Positions 43,263 to 55,204 of a stretch of 64,000 bases of DNA are shown one piece after another. The notes beneath the pieces are model-generated. The model saw only the letters and a list, made by a program, of their open reading frames with translations. It made no database searches and was not told where the DNA came from. The stretch is taken from NCBI GenBank assembly GCA_034769895.1, contig CM068373.1, positions 20,069,967-20,133,966 of the forward strand, given 5' to 3'. Position 1 is the stretch's first letter. Each line of letters starts with the position of its first letter. Position numbers and translations under genes: made by a program. This DNA comes from Magicicada septendecula. Lineage: Eukaryota > Arthropoda > Insecta > Hemiptera > Cicadidae.

Positions 43263-43797
43263 GCAAGACAACAAGAAGAAAACTAAGAGTCTGCAATCAT
43301 TTTTCATTTCAGTATCCCTCCTAATTAAACACAACGTGGCATTTTATCCACGGTTCAGTGAGTCAAAATGAGGCACGTTCCCGTTTCCTTTGAAAATTTA
43401 GTACCGGCAACAAGCAAGACGTGTTTACTAAGTCGTCGCGTACGATAACGAAGCTCATTACGCCCTTGTGTTTCATATTACCTCTTAAGTATTACGTAAC
43501 TTAAGTTACATCACACGTGTGTGTGTGGGTGTGGGGGGGTGGAGTTGTTTATTCCAGCGTACGTTTGCTTTGATTCACCGTCTTCCGATGTATCTTTTCG
43601 AAAACGTCAGAATAAATGGGATGTGCGCATTAATACAGAGAGAAATTACCTTATACAAAGGATGTCAATTAGGTTGTGCAGTCAAAGTGTAAGTGGAAAT
43701 TCGTTACGACACGGCTGCGAGAATCGCGTGTGACACTCTACCACCATACAGCGCAGGTTTTACCGACACGTATAAATAAATATCTTAGCACGTATTT
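43263..43797. other. Gene-free sequence
   Basis: Nothing recognised except a short GT/G-rich tract near 43515-43545. Confidence 0.5.
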
Positions 43798-44474
43798 TAC
43801 TTCCATGTTCCACAAGGAAATGGAAGTTTGGTGATGGGGAAAAAATCGTGATAAGGGCTGATTCTGATTGTACTACCTTCAAACATGAAGAACAGTCATT
43901 CTTCAATAACCACCACAAACTCAAACAGAATCACATAATTTTTTGCATATGTGCTTGAGTTGTAGAGGATTCAAGGGCTACTGATTTTGGTGAAGATTTT
44001 GGTTAAGAGAAAGGAGTAGTTTACCTGCAACATTTTATATTTTAAAAGAGTAAAGTACTTAATTTTGATAAATAAATTATCCTGAAAAGAAGATCATAAT
44101 AATACATTGTACAAAGGTAGATGAAGTATCTATAAATAAAAAGGGTAGTTGAAGGGGGGGGGGTAATTTTCTGTAAATGAAAATGGTAGTTGAAGGGGAA
44201 GGGATAATTTTTCATATATGTACTACGTTATCGGCAACAAGGAAGTAGTTTGTTGTTAAAATTCCTTCCCGGGCTGTTTTCTGCGGTCCAATGTTTTCTG
44301 CAAAACCAGACGTTTCGGCAGCGCCATCGACTGCCATCATCAGTGAAAATCGAGTCCGTTAACGTGTGGTGGTATACGCTAGAGACCACAGTACTTCTGA
44401 AGAAAGAAGTAGTTTATATGGAAATATTTCATTTCGAAAATGATTTTAAATATAAGTCTTAGAACATGGAAGTC
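43798..44474 (-). mobile_element. Family A repeat, copy 4, with ~160-bp insertion
   Basis: Begins ACTTCCATGTTCCACAAG and ends AGAACATGGAAGT. The inserted block at about 44243-44405 is flanked by GAAGTAGTTT on both sides, like a target duplication. It contains GTAAACTACCCC-type family landmarks in reverse. Similarity to 29740-30056 continues to about 44760. Confidence 0.7.
44309..44343 (-). ncRNA. Hammerhead-like motif inside family A insertion
   Basis: Minus strand: perfect CTGATGA, perfect five-pair stem II GGCAG/CTGCC, GAAAC, immediately followed by GTC. Both cores are intact but stem III is missing, so it is not a canonical ribozyme. Confidence 0.45.
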
Positions 44475-44993
44475 ATGTATGGTTTTCCATACCGATATTT
44501 TCATTATTAAATAAACAATACACATACGGATCAAAGGGGGCAATTTTCGATTCTTGATATTCTGATCGTTTTTTTAAAACATTTTTATTCTAACATAACC
44601 GGAATATAAAGTTCGACTTTTGCGCAGAAATACTTAAGAACGTTGAAATACTTGTTTCGTAGATAAAAACGCTAAAAATAAAATAGGCAAAACAAATTGT
44701 TGACGCACTGTGGTCCAAACATGGGCCACAGCGGGTTCGCCGATGGTTTATAAAGTCTCTATCGCTAACACTCGGGATTAGCGACTGTTGAATGTAATTT
44801 TGCGTATACTGACTTCCCCTCTCCAAAGTTGTCTACACAGTCCAGGAGGTGCTTTGCACCTCCAAGTAATATTAGCGAGCAATTTGCCTATTACGCGAAT
44901 CCATTACTGTTCAGTCAACAAGTTAAATCCCGCAAATCTTTTCGGCGGGGGGGGGGTTCACTGAACCATTGAACCTTTTGGACGAGCCGCCAC
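44475..44993 (-). repeat. Family A extension and a hAT-type end
   Basis: 44475-44760 mirrors 29740-30056. At 44943-44993 a G-run is followed by GAGCCGCCACTG; reversed, CAGTGGCGGCTC is a hAT-style terminus. Its partner was not found. Confidence 0.45.
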
Positions 44994-45733
44994 TGTACAT
45001 TACGTAATTGTTTGCTTTTCTTTCGCAGTTATTAACCATGGACAGTGCCGAGTTGGAAAATCAAGCGAAACCTCTTATAGAAGTTTACTCGGGCGATTTG
45101 AAAAATTGTCTTCTAATAGAATTGAAGCTCTTTGTACTACGAGTAAATTGCAAGAAGGAGGTTTTTTCAAATCGTTCGAATGAAGATGATAGATTCCATG
45201 ATACTACAGTTTGTCCGCCAAAGTACAGTTTGTAATACCAAAGTATTAAATTGGATTATTGATTGTAAAATGATTTATGTATTTCCGAATATATACAGTG
45301 CGTATTGTCTGCTTTCGACGATTCTAGTAGCTAACTGAATCTGAAAGATTATGTTCTGTATTAACACGCATTAAAGTTATGTTGAGTTCAACTATGGGAG
45401 ATTATCTTCGTTAGCAAGGTGGAATATTGAAAGCGAGATACTTGAATCGTTCGATTTAGAAGAAACTATACAAGACTTCGTTAAGGCAAAATCAAGAAAA
45501 AATGGATCGATTAGTATTTTATAATCTTAAGTACTACTATGCTCATTGTAATCACTATTTAGCTAAATATTTGTTGTAATTTGAGAGTTTAACCAAATAA
45601 TTGTTAAGTGTAGAAATTGTATAGGCCTATGCCATTTACCAGTCTAAATAATGGATAAAAGGTTGAATATTGAATCGGAGGGGCACCAGTCTGATGGCAG
45701 CATAGGGCACCACGTGCTTCTAATCCGCCCCTG
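44994..45733 (+). mobile_element. hAT relic, inverted relative of 40111-40945
   Basis: The + strand shares landmarks with the reverse of 40111-40945: CAATTGTTTG-type leader, a TTTCGCAG acceptor-like site, GCCGAGTTGGAAAATCAAGC, TATATACAGTGCG and CGTTAAGGCAAAATCAAG. Coding relics include RWNIESEILESFDLEETIQD. The right terminus is TAATCCGCCCCTG at 45733. Confidence 0.65.
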
Positions 45734-46830
45734 GCTTGGGTAATTGACGGACACGGTGCCAATTGTTTCTGCCACTGAAGATGGCCGCCGACGGTGAGTC
45801 CGAAACGTCTGTTCTGCACACAAGCAGCAGACCACGGACTATCAGACCACGGCCTAATAGTAGTTCCAGTATTGTTAATACTTAATTCGGATATCGACAT
45901 CTTTTCCAATATAGGACAATGTTTCTTCGTTGCATTCCGTTGTGTGTGCTGGGTGTCTTTGCACCCGTGGCTTGATTGAAGCATCTGGGACGTAATACCC
46001 AATGGCTGCCAAATGTTAAACTAAGTCTGGTTCAGTCGACAGGTGCCCTAAATCTGAAAAAGGGAACCGCCAACGCGTTAACGCAGAAGGCGGCGGAGAA
46101 AGAAAACTTTATGTATTTTAGTGACACTGGCGCTGGAACCGATTCAGGCAACAAATGTTGGCTGTCTCAAACCCAGCGACCAGACGCCTTGAGGCAGAGA
46201 GCCTCCGTGCCGGTGACCAAAGTAACAGCAACAAGCAGCTGGTTCAGCGTGCTAGGAGGCGGACAAAGAGGGAAGAAAGGATTGTTTCTTCGCGTACATA
46301 ATCTGCCCAATCGTCTGCAATGTTACAGTCGGTCTCTTCCTCACAAAACGTGTCAATTCTTTCGAGCAACAGTATATGTTAAAAATTATCTATACGACTA
46401 ATAACGTAGGACCAGGCAGAAAACTACTCATATTCATGCCAATTGTTTTTACTATAAATCAGGTGTTGCTCGTATACTCCGAAAAAAATTATGATGTGCG
46501 AGTGTTTGTACGTATTCGTGGATTATGTACAATATTTTTACTTTGATAAAAGGACACGCATGCAGACAGAAGATGCACGGGGCGTCTCGCACACTGATTT
46601 GTTTGCGTTGTCCAGGCTGGGGCCTGGTGAACGCCAAGTTTTAACAGTGCAGCTCGGTTGTTCGCTCAGCAGATGGTCGCGGCCGAAGCCTCACGTTCCC
46701 TCCACCACCCCTCGAGCTCGCAAGTCACGGAGACTTATTGCCCAAGGCTTCTGACACCGAGAAATTCCAAACAATGTTCTCTTGTCCATTCCGTAAAGTG
46801 CCACCGACCATCTTTTCTGTCCCCCCCCCC
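45734..46830. other. Gene-free sequence between hAT relic and LINE
   Basis: Open frames of up to 141 codons occur (45976-46401) but have no recognisable domain and no codon pattern I trust. A degenerate hammerhead-like motif lies at 45775-45809. A C-run at 46821-46830 abuts the LINE 3' end. Confidence 0.45.
45775..45809 (+). ncRNA. Degenerate hammerhead-like motif
   Basis: CTGAAGATGGCCGCC then GTCCGAAACGTC. The second core and GTC are kept; the first core and stem II are changed. Confidence 0.25.
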
Positions 46831-46859
46831 TAACTAGAGGTAGGCGATCCTATTCCAAT

Positions 46860-49800
46860 TTATACTTGCTGGTTATCTATGCCTCTGCCCTCTTTTGCTC
46901 TTCCAACTTTTCGGGCTACTCTCGTGAAGACTCTGAAGAACTCAGGATTCCAAAATAGAATCTCCTTTCTATCTTCCCCTGGATGAGCTTCCCAAAACTC
47001 CACTAACTCGTGGCGTTCATCCATGAAAGCAGGGCACTCCGCCAACACATGACACGCAGTTTCTTCAATTCCTTCGCCACACCTGGCACATCAAGAGTCT
47101 TCGACCAATCTAAAACTTTCCAACTTCGCTCTGAAGTTACCGTGGCCAGACAAATACTGCGTGGCATAGTGATTTGTATTCAAAGGCAGGTCTCTTCTCT
47201 CTCAGATGTTCGGGATAAAAGCAAAGGTATTCCTGCCTTTAATACTCTGCTCCCATCTTCTCTGCCATTCATTCAGAGTCTCCCTTCTTCTTATTTTCTT
47301 ACTTTCATTTCTTCTTACACCAGCTTCTATATCATCTTTGATATTTATCTTTTCTTTGATTAACAAGTCTATCGGGATTACTCCTGCGATCACCAAATTG
47401 GCTTCATAAGAAATTGTCTTATATGCCTTATTCACAAGAATGACAATCTTTCGCTGGGTCCTCATCAACAGTTTCCTCAGTCTTATAGTTCTCAGGGCCG
47501 TGTATCCCCATACTTCGCAACCATAGGTCATCAGTGGAACAGCAATCCCCTCATACAGTCTCTTAAGAGCCAAACATTCAAGGCCTCCCTTAGTTCTGGT
47601 CAAGGACAAAAGTCCCTTAAACATTACTATTACCTTTCTGGTTTGCTGTTCCACATGTTGCACAAAGATCATCTCTTCCTCTACTAGAAGACCCAGGTAC
47701 TTGACGTCACTCACAAAATTGATAAGCTTATCGCTCATTATAATTCTTGGTCGTCTCCCCCGATCAAACTTATTCTTGAGCATCATTGCCGAAGTCTTCT
47801 CAAGTGAAAAATTGAGCTTAGTTTTCTCACTCCACAACTTCACTACCCTCAGCGCCCGTTCTGCTCGTGACTCCAGATCCGCCCTGGATCGTCCCTGAAC
47901 AAGAAGCATCGCATCATCCTCGTAAGCTATGACGTGCATGTCATCCCCGAAATCCTGTCTCAGGAAGTCCTAAAAAATTATGTTCCATAGAATTGGCCCC
48001 AAGATGGAACCCTGTGGGCATCCTTTAATCAATAACTTGGAATGACGTGCACCCTCGAACTCAAAGAAAACTTCTCTTTCCATCAGATAACTTCTTATTA
48101 ACTTCAGGATATATCCAGGGCAATTAATCTGCTGTAGCTGAAATAGCAGAAATGTCCACCAAGCATTATCAAACGCACCGGAAATGTCCAGGAAAATACC
48201 AAGGACATACCGGTGCTCCGATTCACTGACAAGTCTCTGAACGCCGAGAACAGCATCCGTCGTGCTTCTTCCCTGTCGGAACCCATACTGGGATTCCCCA
48301 AAGAAATTTGATCCTTCTAGAAAAATATTCAGCCTTTCGGCAATGATGCGTTCTGGAATTTTTCCCAGTACTGGTAGCAAGGTCACCGGTCTATAGAACT
48401 TCAAGATTTGCGGGTCTCTGTCATTTGATTTTAGGAACACTTTAAGCTCTCCCTGTTTCCAGATCTTCGGAAATTCTCCTAATGAAAACATCACATTAAG
48501 CGTGTTCAGCAGGAGGAGTCTAATTCTGACTGTTGTTCGTTTTACGACTTCCGCTCGAATCCCATCCAGACTCGGCGCCTTACCACTTTTCTGCTTCATC
48601 ACAGACTTCTCAAGTTCTTCGGGAGAAATACGAACCAATTCTTGTAAGACCTCGTGAGCTGTTGCCCGTTGCCTGATCAACATATTCTCATTATTGTCTG
48701 TTTCAACATTATCATCCGGGAGCAATCCCCGTAGAAAGAATTGACAAATGTCACTAGGTTTAGTAAGATACCTGTCCCCTGACCGCATTGAGACCATCTG
48801 CGTTGGCTTTTTAAGCTTATTAGCCAATATCTTATAAGCAAGACCCCACGGGTCGGCCTCCCCCGAGAGCCGCACAATCCTCAGCCAATGCTCTTTCTTC
48901 GCATAACGGATTCTGTTAGTGTATTCCGTTCTAGAATTTATGAATACCTGCCTGGCTGCTATAGTTAATTCATGCTCGGCTCCGAGACGATTTCTTAATC
49001 TCTTCCACCGTCTCTCGGAACAAGTCTTATTATGACCAGCCCGATCCAGGTCTCCATTCCACCAGGCGGCTAAACTCTTACCATTGTTTTTATATCTGGC
49101 TGAGTCCTCCACGGCCCTCCGAAGAATCTTTGTCAGTGAGTCCACCTTGTTAGATAGCGGCATCTCATCAAAATCCCTCAACTGCCCAAGATCGGTGAGC
49201 AAATTCACATCGAGCGGACTTCAGTCCAAGTCACTCGTTGTAACTTTATGACGCAAGTCTCTCGGACAGCGGATTTGTTCAGTTGTTATATTTAGGTCAT
49301 ATGTTATCAATCTATGATCAGACAAGGACCACTCCTTGTGAACTTTCCATCTCTGGATCTTCTGTTCCAACGATCCGCTGCCAAGAGTAACATCTATGTT
49401 ACTACAATGTCCCCGAGTATTTTCAAAAGTACTCACTTCCCCCGGACAGTTGAATATCGCCAAATCATATATTAAAATGAAAGTCTCCAGCTCTTCTCCT
49501 CTCTCATCGGTGGTGTCATTGTGCCATAACACCGATCTAGCATTCGCATCCGCCGCTATAAAGACAGTCTCACCTCTGAATCGATTTAATATTCTCTCAA
49601 GATGGTCTATATGGACCTCGATGCGGTCAGCATACTTAAAGTAGACATTAATGAAAATAATATCCGAGCTCCCCAGACTCAATCTCAACACAGTACATGT
49701 GGCGTTACTACAGTCCTGAATCAAAACGACATTCGCCACACCTTCCCGGACTATCGTCATCGACCACATTTCAGCAAGCGGGGGCAAACCAGTAAATACA

Positions 49801-49943
49801 CGAAAGCCAGGCCAAGCCAAAGGTTTCTGATATGGCTCCTGGATCATAACTACATCCAGTCGCCGCTGCTCCACGATGGTCATGAGCTCATTCATTCCAT
49901 AGAATCTTCTGCCCATATTGATCTGGCCGATCTTAATTACCAT
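46860..49943 (-). pseudogene. R1-like LINE ORF2: endonuclease and reverse transcriptase
   Basis: About 1028 codons in a single frame, interrupted by four in-frame stops (49221-49223 TGA, 47970-47972 TAG, 47202-47204 TGA, and a TGA near 47097) with no frameshift. Order: AP endonuclease (IGQINMGRR, MIQEPY, ADANARSVLW, SDHRLITYDL); reverse transcriptase with KSGKAPSLDGI, YGFRQGRSTTDAVL, LDISGAFDNAWW, GCPQGSILGPILWN and AYEDD, where the usual YADD has Ala replaced by Glu. The thumb and CARCGEGIEE...CHVLAEC (CCHC) follow. It overlaps ORF1 by 11 nt. Confidence 0.88.
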
Positions 49944-51250
49944 TATCCACTTTTTCCAGGGCTATCCTGCAAGCTCGCTCATATTCCAAGCAGCCCTTAC
50001 TTCCTGTGGAATGATTAAAGTCTTGTTTGGCCATCTTGCAATTTATGCATGGGGCCGGGTGGTCTTCCTTATCACAGTCCTTGATGTCGTGTTCGCCTGT
50101 GCAATGTCCGCACATTTGCTTTCCTCTGCAATGCTTGGAAATGTGGCCATACATTAAACACTTATAGCAACGGACTACCGGGTTGTAGTCCTTGATAAGA
50201 CAGGACTGCCACCCCACATACAGACGATCACGTCTTCTCAAGATATTTCTAACTCGTGCCGAGCACTCGGCCACCCAATTGGTTCTGGAGTCATTAAGAT
50301 TCCTGCTAGTGTATTTATGGACGCACTTGAATTCTTTCAGGAAATCATCCCTGGAAATCAAGTCGTCCACATTCTGGGCAATGATATCATCAATCACTTC
50401 CTGCTCGGCACGGTCTGCCTCAACATCATAAATCATTAATTTTGGGCTTCTCTTCCAAGGTGCCTAAATAACCAAGCCCTTAGACCTCAGGGCCTTACAT
50501 TCTTCCAGCTTTTTTAATTGATCTGCCTTGTCCGTCTCAATCATGATCCCTCTTGCCGTTCTCACCTTAATTCCCAAATCTTTGGGTTGAATCGTGGTCT
50601 GGATCATCTTCTTGACCTCTTCTATATTCTTAGAGTCATCTTTGCTCTTGATAAAAACCGCCTTCGGGGGTTGGACCACCCGTTTGGCCCCTGTAATCTT
50701 AGGGACGGCCGACACATCTGCATAGGACCTAAGCCTAGGGAACTCGGTCTCATCTTTTCGTGGGACAGTGCCCAACAACTTAACCATCTCTTGCCGCCCC
50801 TCAAGGCGACCCTCCATTCTGATAACTGATAACCGGACAACATCTCGGTCATATCACCCATTCTAGTTTTAATGTCATTTATTTGACTAACAGTCAATTT
50901 TTTATTCTTATATTGGCTAGTCGCCCATTTCGTCATATAGTCTACAATATCAAACATTTTAACAAATACATTAGTATCTTCACTTGACTTACCTGGATCG
51001 GCTGGTGCTCCCAGCACGTCCAGTTCTTCCTGCTCCCCCTCCATGAGCGTCCTCTTGGCTCTCGAAGTCCCCGGCGTCACTGGGCTGACCTCCTTCCGGT
51101 TTTTTGGATGGGTCGTACGCTCCTGGTCACTACTCTCAGACACCATGGACGACTCACCTCCAGTCTCTCCAGGGTCAAGTCTTGCGGAGCCGGCGACCTC
51201 TGCACCTTCGAAGACCTCTTGAAGGGATCTTCCTCTTCTTTTTGACTCAT
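49933..51250 (-). pseudogene. R1-like LINE ORF1 (gag-like, three zinc knuckles)
   Basis: The C-terminal frame (50436 to 49933) carries CYKCLMYGHISKHC, CGHCTGEHDIKDC and a third CINCKMAKQDFNH...C knuckle: the CCHC triplet of R1-clade ORF1. It continues upstream in the same frame to 50817 past one stop near 50464. Two frameshifts (near 50820 and 51130) lead to the N-terminal part, which starts MSQKEEEDPFKRSSK at about 51250. ORF1 proteins bind element RNA. The 3' end overlaps the ORF2 start. Confidence 0.8.
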
Positions 51251-51262
51251 GGTCAAAAACAA

Positions 51263-51363
51263 TAAATTAAATATAAACTAATAAAATGAAAAAGTGTCTC
51301 CACAAACAAAACTCAAGAATTCTGATAAATAACAAATAATATGTTTTAGTGTCTACGCACTGA

Positions 51364-51413
<50 letters not shown>

Positions 51414-52540
51414 AAAATAAAATAATTGAAAGTGTCCACGCACTAAATTTCAAATATTGGTCCACAAAAACGGATTCGCGATTGCTGTCCCAGTCTACCG
51501 CTATCACGTTTTTCGCAGTTTAGCCAATCTAGGAGCTTATAGCGTGGCCCGAACCACGACTAATTGCCTAGACCGTGGATAGCCCCCACCTCGGAGAGGC
51601 GGCGAAGCCCTGTCTCTCACTCACACACTTATCCCTATACGCACTTTTTAATTTACCACAGTTCTTCGCTCACACGCTCAAAACGTTTATAAGGCTATGT
51701 TCTAGCAGCACTGTGAAATCACAACTTATAAAAACACTCGCAAACAGTTGGACAGACGACACTATACCAACCGGGCCCAGGGGCCTGTTCGCTCAGCAGA
51801 AGGTGTTAGAGTGCGGTCCACGAATACACGATATATGCGTGTATATCATTGGGGCATCTCTGATTGAATTGCTCCGGCCAGTCGCCAGGCCTGAGGCGCA
51901 CCTCCGTGGCATAGCCCGCAGGAGCTTAGAGACGCGCTGGTGCGTTCGACAGGCGAGTCGTCCGTAACGATGGGTTGCCATGGCTCCCGCAATTAGGCAG
52001 TTTCATATCTCGCGGTTTCCCGTGCTCTGAGCAGAGTTTCAGCCCAGCCGAGACGGCAAAGCAGGTGTTGACTGGGTGTTAAGAACGCTGTGCTGTCTAT
52101 CTGTGGTGGCAGATGCTGTTTGCAACGCTAGCGTCGGCAAGCTGCAGCCTAGGGATGTCCCTGTCTATTCCAGGCAGGATTCAGGGAGCTCAGTAAGGTG
52201 GGGTGACGGTTCAGAGGGCTTCCTGACAAATTATTACGGGTGATTGTCTAGCAGCGTACGAGGACGCCTGTTGCGGCGTCCATACTGTCCAGGCGACGGA
52301 GATGAGGGTAGGAGGATTCGCCGCCAAGAGCCAAACGAAGACCTCCAAGGTAGGGGCTCGAAGACCCCGGTAGAGAGCGTTATTTCTGACAAACCACGGG
52401 GTCCCTTCTTTTGGAAGGCTTACAGCCTACGCCTGTTGGAGGCCACCAGCGGGCGCCCGATCCGACTGGGACCACATCTTTGTATCGTCTCTTCCTCTTG
52501 TCCTAATGGGTTCACTGCGCCCTATCTTCCGTAATGTTAA
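51263..52540 (-). other. Candidate LINE 5' UTR, GC-rich
   Basis: After a (TA)n tract at 51370-51410, the block 51470-52540 is markedly GC-rich compared with both sides. It lacks a credible ORF and ends sharply near 52535 where AT-rich sequence resumes. Its position directly upstream of ORF1 suggests the LINE 5' UTR, but no second copy is present to confirm. Confidence 0.4.
51370..51410. repeat. (TA)n microsatellite
   Basis: About 20 TA units. Confidence 0.95.
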
Positions 52541-52943
52541 CATATGTTCCTTTTTCTCAGAAACGACTAAAGATAACTTGATGCAACTTCTTTTATTATT
52601 TAAATTAGGTCTTTGGGCTTAACTGGAATAAAAAATTAAATTTTTAACATAATTTTTGAATTTATGGAAAATTTTTAAATATAACACTAAAACTTTTGTT
52701 CGTTTCCTAGGTAAATCTTTTTATTACAACAAAGCTGTTACTTTTAATAAAAATATTTTTAATTCCACCTATAGAGTTTATTGCCCTGAGCAATTTAAAA
52801 AAGAAATCATTAAGATATCTTATTTCGTTACTGAGAAAAAGGTACATACGTGCCAAAAAATCAAACTTTCGGAAAACGGCAAAAAAAGTAAAAATAGAAC
52901 ACAAGTTGGGAATAAAACTCATTAAAAAAGACATTTTCACCTT

Positions 52944-53485
52944 TTAATATATGCCAGGAGCACATGAGGGGTTGTCTGCTTCCTCCTCTTCAAGTTTCCT
53001 CTTTAACTTATGTTGTGCCTGTCTAATTTTCTTCTGAAGCACATCGTGACACTTGTCCGCTTTCGCGATGCGCCTACGGTCCAGCCTCCACATGGCACTA
53101 ACAAGCTGTTTTCCTGGCCTAAGACTGCATTTTTCAAACAGCTTACACTTGCCAATGTTGCCATCATTGAAGTAGGTTACTGCTTCACACACTCCAAATT
53201 TCAGTGTGTTTAGTCTAACAAATGTTTTTTTGGGGACAAAAGTCCAGATAACATTGTTTAGCGACTCATTTACATTCTGAGTTTTACCTTTGACACATTT
53301 TTCTAGTAGTTTTCGATCTGCAAGGGCTTTGAAGACTGATTTGTATGAATCATTATACCTTCAGGAAGATGAAAGTGTTTTGTATGGTCCTAGGCTTCGT
53401 TATTTTGACTTGCTTTGCGAAACTTACACCATGTGTCCTCCGTACCTGAGCATAGGGAATGCTGGGGCTTCTCATCAGATGACAA
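52944..53485 (-). pseudogene. Mutator-like transposase C-terminus
   Basis: The 138-codon minus frame from 53357 reads SVFKALADRKLLEKCVKGKT, QNVNESLNNVIWTFVPKKTF, AVTYFNDGNIGKCKLFEKC, PGKQLVSAMWRLDRRRIAKA and a KKIRQAQHKLKRKLEEEEAD coiled tail ending SCAPGIY. Upstream, after a frameshift near 53355, it reads SDEKPQHSLCSGTEDTWCKF. The CP..(D/E)..WC, TQN.NES.N..IW and YFNDG patterns match the Mutator-like transposase domain of animal MULE-type proteins. The N-terminal catalytic part is missing. It is not part of any defined element ends. Confidence 0.65.
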
Positions 53486-55160
53486 TTTTTTTTTATTATT
53501 TCCCGTTGCCATAGAAATATAAATCATACATCATTTTAAAGGGGATATTCTGTAGTACAATTTAGAGTAAAAAAAAAATTCAAATTTTTAAAAATTTTTT
53601 GTACAGTGACCCCCTTATCGCTTGTTTCGTCTTAGAAAACGTCCGTGTGTATTGTTTGATCGTGCCGAAATCGAAATCCCATTCAGAACTTGGATACGTA
53701 AGCTCATCATTCATGCAGCAGACTAATAACTTCATCTGTAGTCTTTTTCCACTCATGTGTATTACACTGTTCCTGCCTTATCGCCGCTACAACGTTCGCG
53801 ACTGCTTAATGTCTGATCATTTTAACTATTATTATTGTTTATTACTGTATTATTATCTCAATAAAGTCAATATCAACTGATTAAGTAATTAAAATTATTC
53901 AGTAAGCATATGCAAATTAGTAAGCCTATGCTTAAATGATTTTTACTCAAGATTCTTACAAAGATTGGACTCATGCAATATATGTATGAAGGGCGCTTTT
54001 TGACATTATATGTGGAACGTACATGAGAGAAATCCTGTAAATCAAACATTTTACCTGTCTGTGCGACACTCACTTCCTATAAGTTGTGTGTCATCATTCG
54101 TCTAGAAAAAAGCCCTGCTTGTAGAGGAAATAATGAGGAAAACCAAAATTGTGCACCTTGTTTTCAAACCTCCCACAAAAGAAAATCCTGGATGGACTTC
54201 TGTCACAGGTACACATCAGAGCTATATCACTGATAGAAAAATTTTTTGTAAAAAATTTGACAGTGAAACACGATCGTAATCGTCAAACTATTTTATAACA
54301 TACACACACACATTTTCACGATTTCTACAATTCTAACAAAAATTATGTGCTAAGTTCACTACATATCGATGCCAACAATCGCATAATGGATATATAGAAA
54401 ATGAGCGTAGGTACGGTATTGGGTAAGTACCTAGCAAATTGATTTTAGCAAAATAAAAAAAAAAGTTTTATTAAGTTTAACGTACCTAGTAGGCATCTAG
54501 CCTGACAGCTCGCTTACTTCGTTTTTTTTTTTTAAATTAACAAAGTATTTTTCAAGTGTATTTGTTCTAGTGTGTTTCCTTCAGTTTGGATATTAACCTA
54601 ACGCCATATTTTGCCGCAGTAATACACGTATAACGTACAATATTGTTAGACACACTTCCAATAGTAATTAAATGACAATAAACAACTATTAACATTGAAA
54701 ACAAATAGGTCAGATATGGCAATTCACTAACGCGTTTCGATTAACTAAACGTAAGCGATATTCAGTACATATCGATACTGATTATCGCATAGACAAAATA
54801 TCGAATAGGCCTATGGACAGATAATGGGGGAAACTAAGCTCACCGAAAGTTAACTTTTTATTTATAAAAAATACAACTTATATTTATGAACCTTCTGGAA
54901 ATAACAGGACATTCTATTTATTTATAATAGCAGTATATTAAACGAATTAACAATTGACTAAAACTTTTAGTTTCTGTTAACGTATGTATTTATTAAGTTC
55001 TACATCTATTCCGTGTTCGTCCACCAGATACATATTTATTTAGTCGAATCCAGAAAATATAACGTGTTTTATATGTGGTCTCTGCAATAAATTCATCCCT
55101 GGCTGTTTTTACCTATTTCAAATAAATTCCAGTTGGAAAATTTTACTACTGTGATTTCCA
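53486..55160. other. AT-rich gene-free sequence
   Basis: No domain-bearing ORF. Nothing recognised. Confidence 0.5.
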
Positions 55161-55204
55161 CGATTAAAACGACAAAGCATGTGTGTACACCGCGAGCGCG
55201 TACT

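Larger units (their letters stand above)
46831..51262 (-). mobile_element. R1-clade-like non-LTR retrotransposon
   Basis: Minus-strand element with a gag-like ORF1 bearing three zinc knuckles, overlapping a long ORF2 (endonuclease plus reverse transcriptase plus CCHC tail). The stop-to-end distance on the 3' side is only ~30 nt before a G-run (C-run on +). This two-ORF layout with an AP-type endonuclease and C-terminal CCHC fits the R1 clade (R1/TRAS/SART relatives). Target specificity cannot be read here. A GC-rich block up to ~52540 may be its 5' UTR. Confidence 0.85.

Noticed and set aside
45976..46401. 141-codon + strand open frame as a gene
   Set aside because: No recognisable domain, no plausible promoter or splice context, and transposon relics on both sides.
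47202..47939. Separate reverse transcriptase gene from the 47970-49208 frame
   Set aside because: Both lie in the same frame separated by a single TAG; they are one ORF2.
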